A stretch of 64,000 nt of DNA from JBHOQS01 sp042408875 (GTDB lineage Bacteria; Chloroflexota; UBA11872; JBHOQS01): positions 1 through 64,000 of the forward strand of contig JBHOQS010000020.1 in NCBI GenBank assembly GCA_042408875.1. Reading direction: 5' to 3'. Position numbers and translations under genes: made by a program. The notes beneath the pieces are model-generated. The model was not told the DNA's origin. It searched no databases and worked only from the letters and a program-made list of their open reading frames with translations. The stretch's first letter is position 1. The number at the start of each line of letters is the position of its first letter. Below are positions 16,231-22,632 of this stretch, piece by piece.

Positions 16231-16638
16231 CACCCGAGCGAACGAGTGTGTCCTTTCCGAGACTATCTCTACATCTGTCTCCGTGTCTACGTCCGTCTCC
16301 GCGTGTATCCCACCGTGCCTCTCGAGGCCCCCACCCGCTGCATGCAGCGCGCTACCCGGGCGCTTCGTGGACGCAGCCACTACACGCAGCTATACCCGCG
16401 CCTCGTGTGGAGCCTTCCCCATTATGGGTGGAGCATCCGGTATCCCACAAGGCACTAAGTGGCCTAGTCGGACGTACTCCCAGAGGGGTAGGGCCAATAG
16501 GCCCGGCGGCCGCAAAAGTTACGCCTGGGGGTCTGTGGTACTGGATAGCGTCGCTTGCTAGATTAAGAGGCGCAGTCACTCTGCCATCACATCCGTGCCG
16601 CCGGCCGGACGAAGACTGTAGCTACTTCAGGGTGAAAC
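16231..16638. other. Divergent control region between the leftward glycosyltransferase and hddA
   Basis: This gene-free 408-base stretch separates two divergent transcription units. The left part (16250-16320) is a low-complexity run of CTCCGTGTCTACGTC-like sequence. The right part (about 16440-16600) contains several short complementary segments, including GGGCC-AATA-GGCCC at 16491-16504 and a GGCCGCAAAAG stretch, and could form a structured leader for hddA. It does not match any riboswitch class I can confirm by eye. Promoters for both directions should lie here but none is clear. Confidence 0.4.
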
Positions 16639-17844
16639 ATGCTTATTGGCCGAGCGCCCGTCCGGGTGAGCTTCTCGGGCGGGGGAACTGATCTTCCAGC
16701 GTATTTCACGCGCTTCGGCGGTCTAGTGCTGAGCGCGGCGATCGACAAGTATGTCTATGCCATCGTCACCGCCAGCGACGGTGACCATGTGCAGCTAATC
16801 TCTGCTGACCACCACGTAGCGATGGCAGTGCCCAGTCCACGCCTGCCACACGTCCGGCTGCCAGTGCAGGATGGCCAGGATCCCGCGGTGCCGGCGCTCA
16901 TGCTTACCAATAGCGAACCGAATGGACATGCCAACAATGGCCGGCAGCCAGAGCCGCCGGGGGAGCTGCAGATCCCGTATGCGGTGCTGCGACACTTCCA
17001 GGTGGAGACGCCGGTCAACCTGTTCATCGCCTCGGAGGTGCCGCCGGGCACCGGCCTGGGCTCCTCGGCGGCTACCTGCGTCAGCGTGATCAACGTCGTC
17101 GCGGCGCTGCAAGGCTTGCGCCTGCCGGCCCACACCATGGCCGAGCTAGCATTCCACATTGAAAGCGAGGAGCTGCACGCGCCGGTAGGCAAACAGGACC
17201 AGTTCGCCGCCGCCTACGGCGGGGTGAACTGCTTCACCTTCCACCCCGACGGGTCGGTGACGGTGGAGCCGCTGCGCGTGGCCCCCGCGACGCTGGCACG
17301 CTTGAACCGGCGCCTGCTGCTGTTCTACACAGGCACCCGCCGCAGCGGCTGGGCCATCCTGCAGGAGCAGCGCACCAACACGGCGCAGGCTGAGGGGCCG
17401 GCCCTTGGGGCGTTGCATGAGCTCAAGGCGCTGGCGCTAGAGATGAAGGCGGCGCTGGAGGCGGACGAACTAGATACCTTCGGTGACCTGCTCCATCGCG
17501 CCTGGGAGCGCAAGAAGTACCTGGCCCGCGGGATCAGCACGGCGCAGATCGAGCAGGCCTATGCCATGGCGCGGGCCTGTGGGGCGGTGGGGGGCAAGAT
17601 CACTGGGGCGGGTGGCGGCGGCTACCTCCTACTGTACTGCCGCGAGGAGCACCAGCCGGCCGTGGAGCAGGCGCTGGGCGCGCTGGGCCTGCGCCGCCTG
17701 CATTTCCACTTCGAGTACGAGGGGGCGCAGGTGCTACTGCACACACCGCTCTTGCCTCTGCCAGCGCCCTGGCAGGGCGCCACCGACATCACAGCACCGG
17801 GCGCGGCGCGCGTGTTTGTCGGGCAGGCGGGAGAGCGGACATGA
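16639..17844 (+). CDS. hddA: GHMP kinase, D-glycero-D-manno-heptose-7-phosphate kinase-like
   Basis: A 401-residue GHMP-family sugar kinase. It opens with the HddA-type GRAPVRVSFSGGGTDLPAY (about residues 4-22). The phosphate-binding motif is PPGTGLGSSAA (about 135-145), and the third motif is KITGAGGGGYLL (about 319-330). HddA makes heptose 1,7-bisphosphate in the GDP-D-glycero-alpha-D-manno-heptose pathway. The assignment is strengthened by the directly overlapping gmhB (ATGA overlap). The last 25 residues are extra. The isomerase gmhA and the guanylyltransferase hddC are not in the window. Confidence 0.85.
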   Translation: MLIGRAPVRVSFSGGGTDLPAYFTRFGGLVLSAAIDKYVYAIVTASDGDHVQLISADHHVAMAVPSPRLPHVRLPVQDGQDPAVPALMLTNSEPNGHANNGRQPEPPGELQIPYAVLRHFQVETPVNLFIASEVPPGTGLGSSAATCVSVINVVAALQGLRLPAHTMAELAFHIESEELHAPVGKQDQFAAAYGGVNCFTFHPDGSVTVEPLRVAPATLARLNRRLLLFYTGTRRSGWAILQEQRTNTAQAEGPALGALHELKALALEMKAALEADELDTFGDLLHRAWERKKYLARGISTAQIEQAYAMARACGAVGGKITGAGGGGYLLLYCREEHQPAVEQALGALGLRRLHFHFEYEGAQVLLHTPLLPLPAPWQGATDITAPGAARVFVGQAGERT

Positions 17845-18518
17845 TTGCACTGGTGGGCCACAAGCGCTCCGGCATCTACGCCGGCGGCTGTCGTGTGCTG
17901 TCCTATACCCGCCCGCGGCTAGGCTGGCCGGTCCGGCGTACCCCATCGCCGGCGGTGTTCCTGGACCGCGATGGCGTGATCAACGTCAACCGGCCCGACC
18001 ATGTGAAGAGCTGGGCGGAGTTCGAGTTCCTGCCAGGGGCGCTGGAGGCGCTGGCGCGGCTGGCCGCGCTGAACCGGCCGGTGATCGTGGTGACCAACCA
18101 GGCTATCGTCAACCGGGGGATGGTGCCGCAGCCGGTAGTGGACGAGATTAACTGCCGCATGGCGGCCGAGATCGTGCGCGCCGGCGGCCGCATCGATGCG
18201 GTGGTGTACTGCCCGCACCGTCCGGAGGAGGCCTGCCGCTGCCGCAAGCCACAGCCAGGGCTCTTGCTGGAGGCGGCGCGGCGCTACCGTCTGGACCTGC
18301 GCCGCAGCGTGCTGGTGGGCGATGCCTTGACCGACATCGCCGCCGGGCAGGCGGCGGGCTGCCGCACGATCATGGTGTTGACCGGCCGCGGGGCAGAACA
18401 GCATACCCTGGCGGTGCAGCAGGGCCAGAACGGCTATCTCGTGGCCCAGGACCTGGCCGAGGCGGTGAGCGTGCTCGCCGACGGATTGATGCAGCAGCGC
18501 GCGGTGCCGGCATGGTGA
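17841..18518 (+). CDS. gmhB: D-glycero-D-manno-heptose 1,7-bisphosphate phosphatase-like HAD protein
   Basis: A 225-residue HAD-IIIA phosphatase. The catalytic pair is D42 and D44 in FLDRDGVIN; the GmhB-specific zinc site is C124, H126, C132 and C134 (CPH...CRC). VLVGDALTDIAAGQAAG supplies the HAD motif IV. The first 33 residues are an extension before the usual start. It overlaps hddA by four bases, so the two enzymes act in sequence on heptose phosphates. About 30 extra C-terminal residues follow the domain. Confidence 0.87.
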   Translation: MIALVGHKRSGIYAGGCRVLSYTRPRLGWPVRRTPSPAVFLDRDGVINVNRPDHVKSWAEFEFLPGALEALARLAALNRPVIVVTNQAIVNRGMVPQPVVDEINCRMAAEIVRAGGRIDAVVYCPHRPEEACRCRKPQPGLLLEAARRYRLDLRRSVLVGDALTDIAAGQAAGCRTIMVLTGRGAEQHTLAVQQGQNGYLVAQDLAEAVSVLADGLMQQRAVPAW

Positions 18519-18582
18519 TCCGGCCGTACGGCGCATGGAGGGAAGAGGGCCGGGAATACCGGCCCAGGAGTCGCTCTCACCG

Positions 18583-18960
18583 ATGCCGCGATGGGTGTAT
18601 CCCTGCCGCTCAGGCGCAGTGACCGAGTCGGCGCTGGATGACGAGCTGGTGCTGTATGACGGCACGAGCCAGCAGGTGCACGTGCTCAACCACTCCGCCG
18701 CGGCGATCTGGCGGCTGTGCGACGGTACGCGCACGCCGGCGGCCATCGCCCGCGCGGTGGCGCAGCAGTACGGTATCAGCGTCCGCCTGGTGCAGCAGGA
18801 CGTCTATGCCCTGCTGGAGCGCTTCGTCCAGGCCGGCCTGGTGGACCTCCAGCCCGCGCCGCGGCGGGGCGCTACCGGCGTGACCGACTCGCAGGCGCCC
18901 CAGGAGGGACCCGACCACGCTGGCGCTGTCCACGGCCGCGCCCCACCGGTCCTGGCGTAA
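18583..18960 (+). CDS. PqqD-like protein 1 (RiPP recognition element-type fold)
   Basis: The 125-residue protein carries a PqqD domain: LDDELVLYDG...VHVLNHSAAAIWRLCDGTRTPAAIARAV and VQQDVYALLERFVQAGLVDL. PqqD-type folds are small winged-helix modules that bind leader peptides of ribosomally made peptides; related single-domain proteins occur in the poorly understood HPr-rel-A systems. The C-terminal 35 residues are low complexity. An ATG at 18535 is an alternative start adding 16 residues. The gene follows gmhB and precedes the Cys-rich exported protein. A second copy of the domain is at 22192-22566. Confidence 0.8.
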   Translation: MPRWVYPCRSGAVTESALDDELVLYDGTSQQVHVLNHSAAAIWRLCDGTRTPAAIARAVAQQYGISVRLVQQDVYALLERFVQAGLVDLQPAPRRGATGVTDSQAPQEGPDHAGAVHGRAPPVLA

Positions 18961-19000
18961 GCACGGGCCTGTGCCTTCTCAGTAGATCGACGCAGGCCCG

Positions 19001-19048
19001 CCGCCCCTGGTTGGGACAGGCCTTGTGCCGGCCCAACCAGGTGGGCGG
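19001..19048. repeat. Hairpin-forming repeat remnant between PqqD-like 1 and the Cys-rich gene
   Basis: CCTGGTTGGG (19006-19015) and CCCAACCAGG (19032-19041) pair perfectly, and the outer CCGCCC/GGGCGG arms extend the stem with a two-base bulge. The flanking sequence GTAGGGGCAAGCCTCTGTGCCCGCCC (split here as two shorter pieces around 19059-19084) resembles dispersed non-coding repeats common in Chloroflexota and Cyanobacteria. It could act as a terminator or stabilising hairpin for the upstream transcript. Confidence 0.5.
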
Positions 19049-19137
19049 TATCCGTATCGTAGGGGCAAGCCTCTGTGCCCGCCCAGTGTTGTCAGGCCGG
19101 GTATCCCCGGCGCATAGGGAAGAAGGAGTCGTTCGAT

Positions 19138-19782
19138 ATGGCTGATCAGATTACCCAGCAGGGCAGCGCCTTGTTGACCGGCACCCGCCGCCGCCTGGTT
19201 AAGGCCGGCGCCGCCGTGGCCTGGGCCGCACCAGTGATGCATACCCTCACGGCAGGCCACACCTTTGCGGCGGTATCGCCCGGCAGGTTCGATGTCCAAC
19301 TCACCGAGACCACCGGAAATCCCTGTGATACGCGTACTCCGATCTCTCAGTTCTGCTACCAGTGCACGTCAGGTAAGGTGGTTTTCTATAACCCCGGATC
19401 GTACTTCGTGCAGGCCTACATCTGTAACGATGCGACACCTTGTACGGTGACTGCAACGCTTACCGCGCCCTTCGGCAATACGTTCAGTACGCCATTCGAG
19501 TTCCAGAACGATCAGGCTGTTCATGTCTGTCGCAACCGCGGCACACCATCGCAGTCCTCGACAAGTCTCCCGTCAAGCCAGACCGTAACCCTCAACCTGG
19601 CAGCGAATGAGTGCGTTGTCATTGAATGGCATCTAGACACCAGGGCTAACATTCCATGCGACCCTCCGTCGCTGCCATCTAATCAAACATACGCATTCAC
19701 TGTGAGCCTCTCCGGTACCTGCGGCAGCTTTGGAGATACAGACACTGTAACTGCATACCTGAAAGGCTCTCAAGGCTGCTGA
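19138..19782 (+). CDS. Cys-rich protein with Tat-like signal
   Basis: A 214-residue protein I do not recognise as a named family. ATG 19138 is supported by AGAAGGAG at proper spacing. Residues 17-45 form a Tat-like export signal (TRRRLVKAG, then a moderately hydrophobic stretch AAVAWAAPVMHTLTAG). The mature part has 10 Cys, many Thr/Ser and Asn, and alternating beta-like segments, suggesting a disulfide-bonded beta-sandwich outside the cell. It sits between PqqD-like 1 and the HprK-like kinase and is followed by its own strong terminator. It is a plausible client of the flanking modification genes, which is inference. Confidence 0.72.
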   Translation: MADQITQQGSALLTGTRRRLVKAGAAVAWAAPVMHTLTAGHTFAAVSPGRFDVQLTETTGNPCDTRTPISQFCYQCTSGKVVFYNPGSYFVQAYICNDATPCTVTATLTAPFGNTFSTPFEFQNDQAVHVCRNRGTPSQSSTSLPSSQTVTLNLAANECVVIEWHLDTRANIPCDPPSLPSNQTYAFTVSLSGTCGSFGDTDTVTAYLKGSQGC

Positions 19783-19808
19783 CGGGGAAGATAGCACCTT
19801 TTCACAAT

Positions 19809-19848
19809 GCAATGGTAGTGATGCGTGTGCACGCATCACTACCATTGC
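19809..19848 (+). terminator. Long perfect hairpin terminator
   Basis: A perfect 19-bp inverted repeat (arm GCAATGGTAGTGATGCGTG) with a 2-base centre lies 26 bases after the Cys-rich gene and is followed by TGTCTTATA. Open frame upstream of 19861 in the next gene would run through this hairpin, which argues that the kinase starts after it. Confidence 0.85.
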
Positions 19849-19860
19849 TGTCTTATACCC

Positions 19861-20832
19861 ATGGCGAAATTTATGTATACGAGAATGAACTCTTTTTCGA
19901 CGCAACTCATTAATACTAAAATTACAATTACGACTACTATATCTGATATACTTGACCGTATCGTAGCTCTCTATCCCACTACACCAGCATGGTGGACTAT
20001 GCCCGCGACTTCAGCAGGTACAATTCACATAGATCGACTGCAATCTGACAGAACGTCCGGTGAACAGTATGCTATCTCTGTGGAGTTGGGATGCTTCAAT
20101 CATCTCTCTCACTGTACTAGCTTGACAGCTCTTATTAGCCGTACAAATTGGTACATCAACCACCTCCCACTTTATGCTTTGCCAGAAGAGAAGTACGCAA
20201 TACATGCGGCAGCAGTGTCGTCTGGTCGAGGGGCCATTCTACTACCGGGCAATACTGGTACCGGAAAGTCAACGCTTACTGCTGCGCTGGTCTTCTCTGG
20301 ATACACCTATTTATCCGATGAGATAGCCGTTATTAACTGCCCATCAGGACGAGTATGGCCTTTTCCAAAGCCGATCTCATTGCGCAAAAGAGGCGCGGAG
20401 GCTCTAGGTAAAGAGTTTCCCGATTGGCTTTTTAATCTAGATGATGATTTACAGCTCACCCCAGAAGGTCTATTGCTGAGCCCTCGACGGTGGCTACCAG
20501 CATCCTGCAAAAGAGGATTTATCGTATCCCATGTTGTGTTTCCACTTTACCAAGAACAATGTACAGTGAGCGAACTGGTGCCGATGCATCGAAGTATGGC
20601 ACTGCTTCAACTGATGCACCAGCAGATCGGTGTGAGACAGATGATTGTATCAAGCACGAACATTAAATCCATGGTGAAGCTCATCCAGCAGAGCGAATGC
20701 TATGCTCTGCGCGTCGGCACCCTGCGCAGCGCGGTGGCCTGCATCGACCGCCTGCTGGCAGGTGATCAGCCAGGCCCCACACCTACCCAGACTGACCTGC
20801 TCGCGGCTCAGCTCACCAGGGAAGGAATGTAG
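19861..20832 (+). CDS. HPr kinase-related protein (HprK-like) with intact P-loop
   Basis: About 323 residues. The kinase core shows YAIHAAAVSSGRGAILLPGNTG with the Walker A PGNTGTGKST at residues 129-138, then YLSDEIAVI (the family's acidic D-E pair) and VWPFPKPISLRK. This is the HprK-related family found with PqqD-like proteins and, in other bacteria, kinases that phosphorylate a lasso peptide C terminus. The N-terminal 100 residues are variable. Base composition is clearly AT-richer than neighbours, suggesting separate ancestry. The start is uncertain: ATGs at 19861, 19873 and 19885 all follow the terminator and none has a good ribosome binding site. Confidence 0.8.
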   Translation: MAKFMYTRMNSFSTQLINTKITITTTISDILDRIVALYPTTPAWWTMPATSAGTIHIDRLQSDRTSGEQYAISVELGCFNHLSHCTSLTALISRTNWYINHLPLYALPEEKYAIHAAAVSSGRGAILLPGNTGTGKSTLTAALVFSGYTYLSDEIAVINCPSGRVWPFPKPISLRKRGAEALGKEFPDWLFNLDDDLQLTPEGLLLSPRRWLPASCKRGFIVSHVVFPLYQEQCTVSELVPMHRSMALLQLMHQQIGVRQMIVSSTNIKSMVKLIQQSECYALRVGTLRSAVACIDRLLAGDQPGPTPTQTDLLAAQLTREGM

Positions 20833-20887
20833 TCAGTTAGAACATCAAAAAATTATCTCACGCGATACGCTAGAGCGGTACGCCAGA

Positions 20888-21040
20888 ATGGATGACACGC
20901 ACGAACCTGCTGGAGCCGCCGCACTATCGAGCGCTCCCGGAGACGGGCTCGCTCCACCGCCGGACGGCATGTACGACGCTGCGCCTGGGGCGGCCACCGA
21001 CGAGGCAGCCGCCCCGCAGACGGCGAAGCCCGGCGGTTGA
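20888..21040 (+). CDS. Possible 50-residue small protein
   Basis: An ATG-started frame of 50 codons lies in the gap between the HprK-like kinase and its degenerate paralogue. The product is Ala/Pro/Gly/Asp-rich, with no Cys and no hydrophobic segment. No convincing ribosome binding site precedes it. Its position between two kinase-like genes makes it worth recording as a possible substrate or leader-type peptide, but it could equally be an accidental frame in high-GC DNA. Confidence 0.28.
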   Translation: MDDTHEPAGAAALSSAPGDGLAPPPDGMYDAAPGAATDEAAAPQTAKPGG

Positions 21041-21079
21041 GGGGATGCGCTCGACCGCCTCGGGTGGGCGGCAGAGGAT

Positions 21080-21937
21080 ATGTATTGCATCTTCGGCGCG
21101 CTGGTGCGCGTGCGCGCCACCACGGCGGAGTTTGCCGCCGCCGTGCGCGCGCTGTTGCATGCGTACGCGGTCCGGCCGGAGCTCCGGGAGCAGGCCGCGG
21201 TAACCTACTCGGCGGTGATCGAGCCGCCGCGCCGGGATACGATCCGGCCGCTGCACCGCTTGTACGGCCCGGAGTGTGGCACCGTGCGGGCGGCCGATCC
21301 CCTGGAACTCCTGGCGGCGCTGAGCGAGGGGGTGAGCTATAGCGCGTGGCGCAGGAACGGCGCAGAGGACGGGGCGGCCCCGCCCGACGCGTTGCTGGTG
21401 CGCGGCGGCGCTGCTGCCTGGGATGGCGGGGCCGTCTTGCTGCTGCCGCTGGGAGACGCCCGGCCGTACACGCTGTGGCAGCGGCTCTTCGACCTGGGCT
21501 TCCGCTATCTCGCCGATGCGGTGACGCCGCTTGCGCCGTCGGGCGGCACGGCCCTGCCCTTCCCCAAGGGCGCGGTGTATGCGCCCGAGGGGGACTGGCC
21601 GCTGCACCACACCGTCTGGAGCCCGCGGCGCGCCGTGCCCTGGCGGGCGCGCTGGCAGGAGCGGCGGCTGACCGGCGACGACCTGGCCGGGCCGTGTCCG
21701 GTGCGCTGGCTGGTCTGGCTGGGCAAGCCAGCGGCCGGTGCCGAGACGATCGAGCTGCCGGCGCGCTCGACGGCGCTGGCCATGCTGCTGCCGCACGTCT
21801 CCGGCTGGCGGGCCCGAGGCGCCGCTGGCTTCCAGGCGCTCGTGCGTACCGTCGCCGGCGCCCAGTGTGCCATCGTGCACGCACGTACCGCCGCCGAGGC
21901 CGCCGCCGTGATCAAGCGGATCTGTACAGCAACGTAG
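21080..21937 (+). CDS. Degenerate HprK-like paralogue (pseudokinase)
   Basis: A 285-residue protein that aligns by eye with the kinase at 19861. LLVRGGAAAWDGGAVLLLPLGDARPYT corresponds to the kinase HAAAV...P-loop region (split at residue 115), LGFRYLADAVTPL to SGYTYLSDEIAVI, and ALPFPKGAVY to VWPFPKPISL. The Walker A is replaced by PLGDARPYT (residues 123-131) with no GK[ST], and the acidic D-E pair becomes D-A, so it should not bind or transfer phosphate. GC content is normal for the genome, unlike the kinase. The ATG follows AGAGGAT. It may act as a substrate-binding or regulatory partner. Confidence 0.68.
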   Translation: MYCIFGALVRVRATTAEFAAAVRALLHAYAVRPELREQAAVTYSAVIEPPRRDTIRPLHRLYGPECGTVRAADPLELLAALSEGVSYSAWRRNGAEDGAAPPDALLVRGGAAAWDGGAVLLLPLGDARPYTLWQRLFDLGFRYLADAVTPLAPSGGTALPFPKGAVYAPEGDWPLHHTVWSPRRAVPWRARWQERRLTGDDLAGPCPVRWLVWLGKPAAGAETIELPARSTALAMLLPHVSGWRARGAAGFQALVRTVAGAQCAIVHARTAAEAAAVIKRICTAT

Positions 21938-22134
21938 TCTGCACGGCATAGCACCCGCGCCTGCCCGCGAGGGCAAGACCAGCGCCCGCAAAGGAACCTG
22001 CCAATGCTCCCCCTGGCCCAGCAGAAATGGGCCTAAAGGATGACACACGATACGCCCAGGCGCCGATAGACGCCACTCCCACCGTGCGGTAGCCTGTGAG
22101 CAGCAGGCTGTGAAAGAGCAACACAGCCCCACCT

Positions 22135-22160
22135 CCCCCTCTCCGCATGCGGAGAGGGGG
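22135..22160. repeat. Palindromic repeat CCCCCTCTCCGCA/TGCGGAGAGGGGG
   Basis: A perfect 13-bp palindrome followed by CTAGGGGTGCGG, located 30 bases before PqqD-like 2. The same core recurs at 22491-22590 and 27950-28050. It resembles the abundant hairpin repeats of Roseiflexus-type genomes and may be a small non-autonomous element or an mRNA-stabilising hairpin. Confidence 0.75.
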
Positions 22161-22191
22161 CTAGGGGTGCGGTCCAACGGAGGTTCCATGG

Positions 22192-22566
22192 ATGACAGCG
22201 CCAGTGGATGTGACAAGTGATGCCCGGCCACGCCAGATGCCAGACATCACCGCCAGCGATCTGGATGACGAGCTGGTGCTCTATAACTTACGCACCGACC
22301 AGGTCCACGTCTTAAATGCGACCGCCGCGGCGATCTGGGAGCTCTGCGACGGCAGCCTGAGCGTCCGCGAGATCGCTGCGGTGCTCGCCGATGCATGCCA
22401 AGTCCCGCTCGCTCGCGTCGAGCCAGACGTGCAGAACATGCTGGCGGAGTTCCACCAGGCCGGCCTGATCGAATTCGACGGCCACCTCCCGTCTCCTCCG
22501 TGGGCGGAGGGGCCAGGGGTGAGGTCCTCTCCCCCTCTCCCCGCGGGAGAGGGGGCCGGGGGGTGA
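22192..22566 (+). CDS. PqqD-like protein 2
   Basis: A 124-residue protein with a PqqD domain at about residues 20-98 (LDDELVLYNLRTDQVHVLN, AAAIWELCDGSLSVREIAAVL, PDVQNMLAEFHQAGLIEF), closely resembling PqqD-like 1. GGAGG lies 8 bases before ATG 22192. The last 26 residues (Pro/Gly/Ser-rich) are encoded by a copy of the palindromic repeat that has run into the gene and supplied its stop codon, so the natural C terminus was probably shorter. It stands between the pseudokinase and the HlyD-like adaptor. Confidence 0.83.
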   Translation: MTAPVDVTSDARPRQMPDITASDLDDELVLYNLRTDQVHVLNATAAAIWELCDGSLSVREIAAVLADACQVPLARVEPDVQNMLAEFHQAGLIEFDGHLPSPPWAEGPGVRSSPPLPAGEGAGG

Positions 22567-22590
22567 GGTCTTCTCCCCCTCCTGTCTATC
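22491..22590. repeat. Palindromic repeat overlapping the end of PqqD-like 2
   Basis: Two tandem copies of the CTCCCCCTCTCCC...GGGAGAGGGGGC-GGGGTGAGG repeat. The first arm lies inside the coding sequence and the second crosses its stop codon. The sequence repeats the cores at 22135 and 27950. The repeat evidently inserted or expanded at the gene's 3' end. Confidence 0.8.
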
Positions 22591-22593
22591 CAA

Positions 22594-22628
22594 CGTATCA
22601 TAGGAGCCATTCGTATCGTAGGAGCCAT
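22594..22628 (+). repeat. Duplicated ribosome-binding segment before the HlyD-like gene
   Basis: CGTATCATAGGAGCCAT (22594-22610) and CGTATCGTAGGAGCCAT (22612-22628) are tandem copies differing by one base. Each contains the Shine-Dalgarno core AGGAG; the second lies about 10 bases before the ATG at 22633. This may be a recent local duplication affecting translation strength. Confidence 0.7.
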
Positions 22629-22632
22629 ACCA

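Noticed and set aside
16440..16600. Cyclic-di-GMP (GEMM-I) riboswitch
   Set aside because: A GCAAAAG block recalls it, but the GGGCAAACC receptor and the rest of the consensus are missing.
20924..22231. 435-codon minus-strand open frame
   Set aside because: Runs across the HprK paralogue and the repeat on the opposite strand; Arg/Pro/Ala-rich with no recognisable domain.
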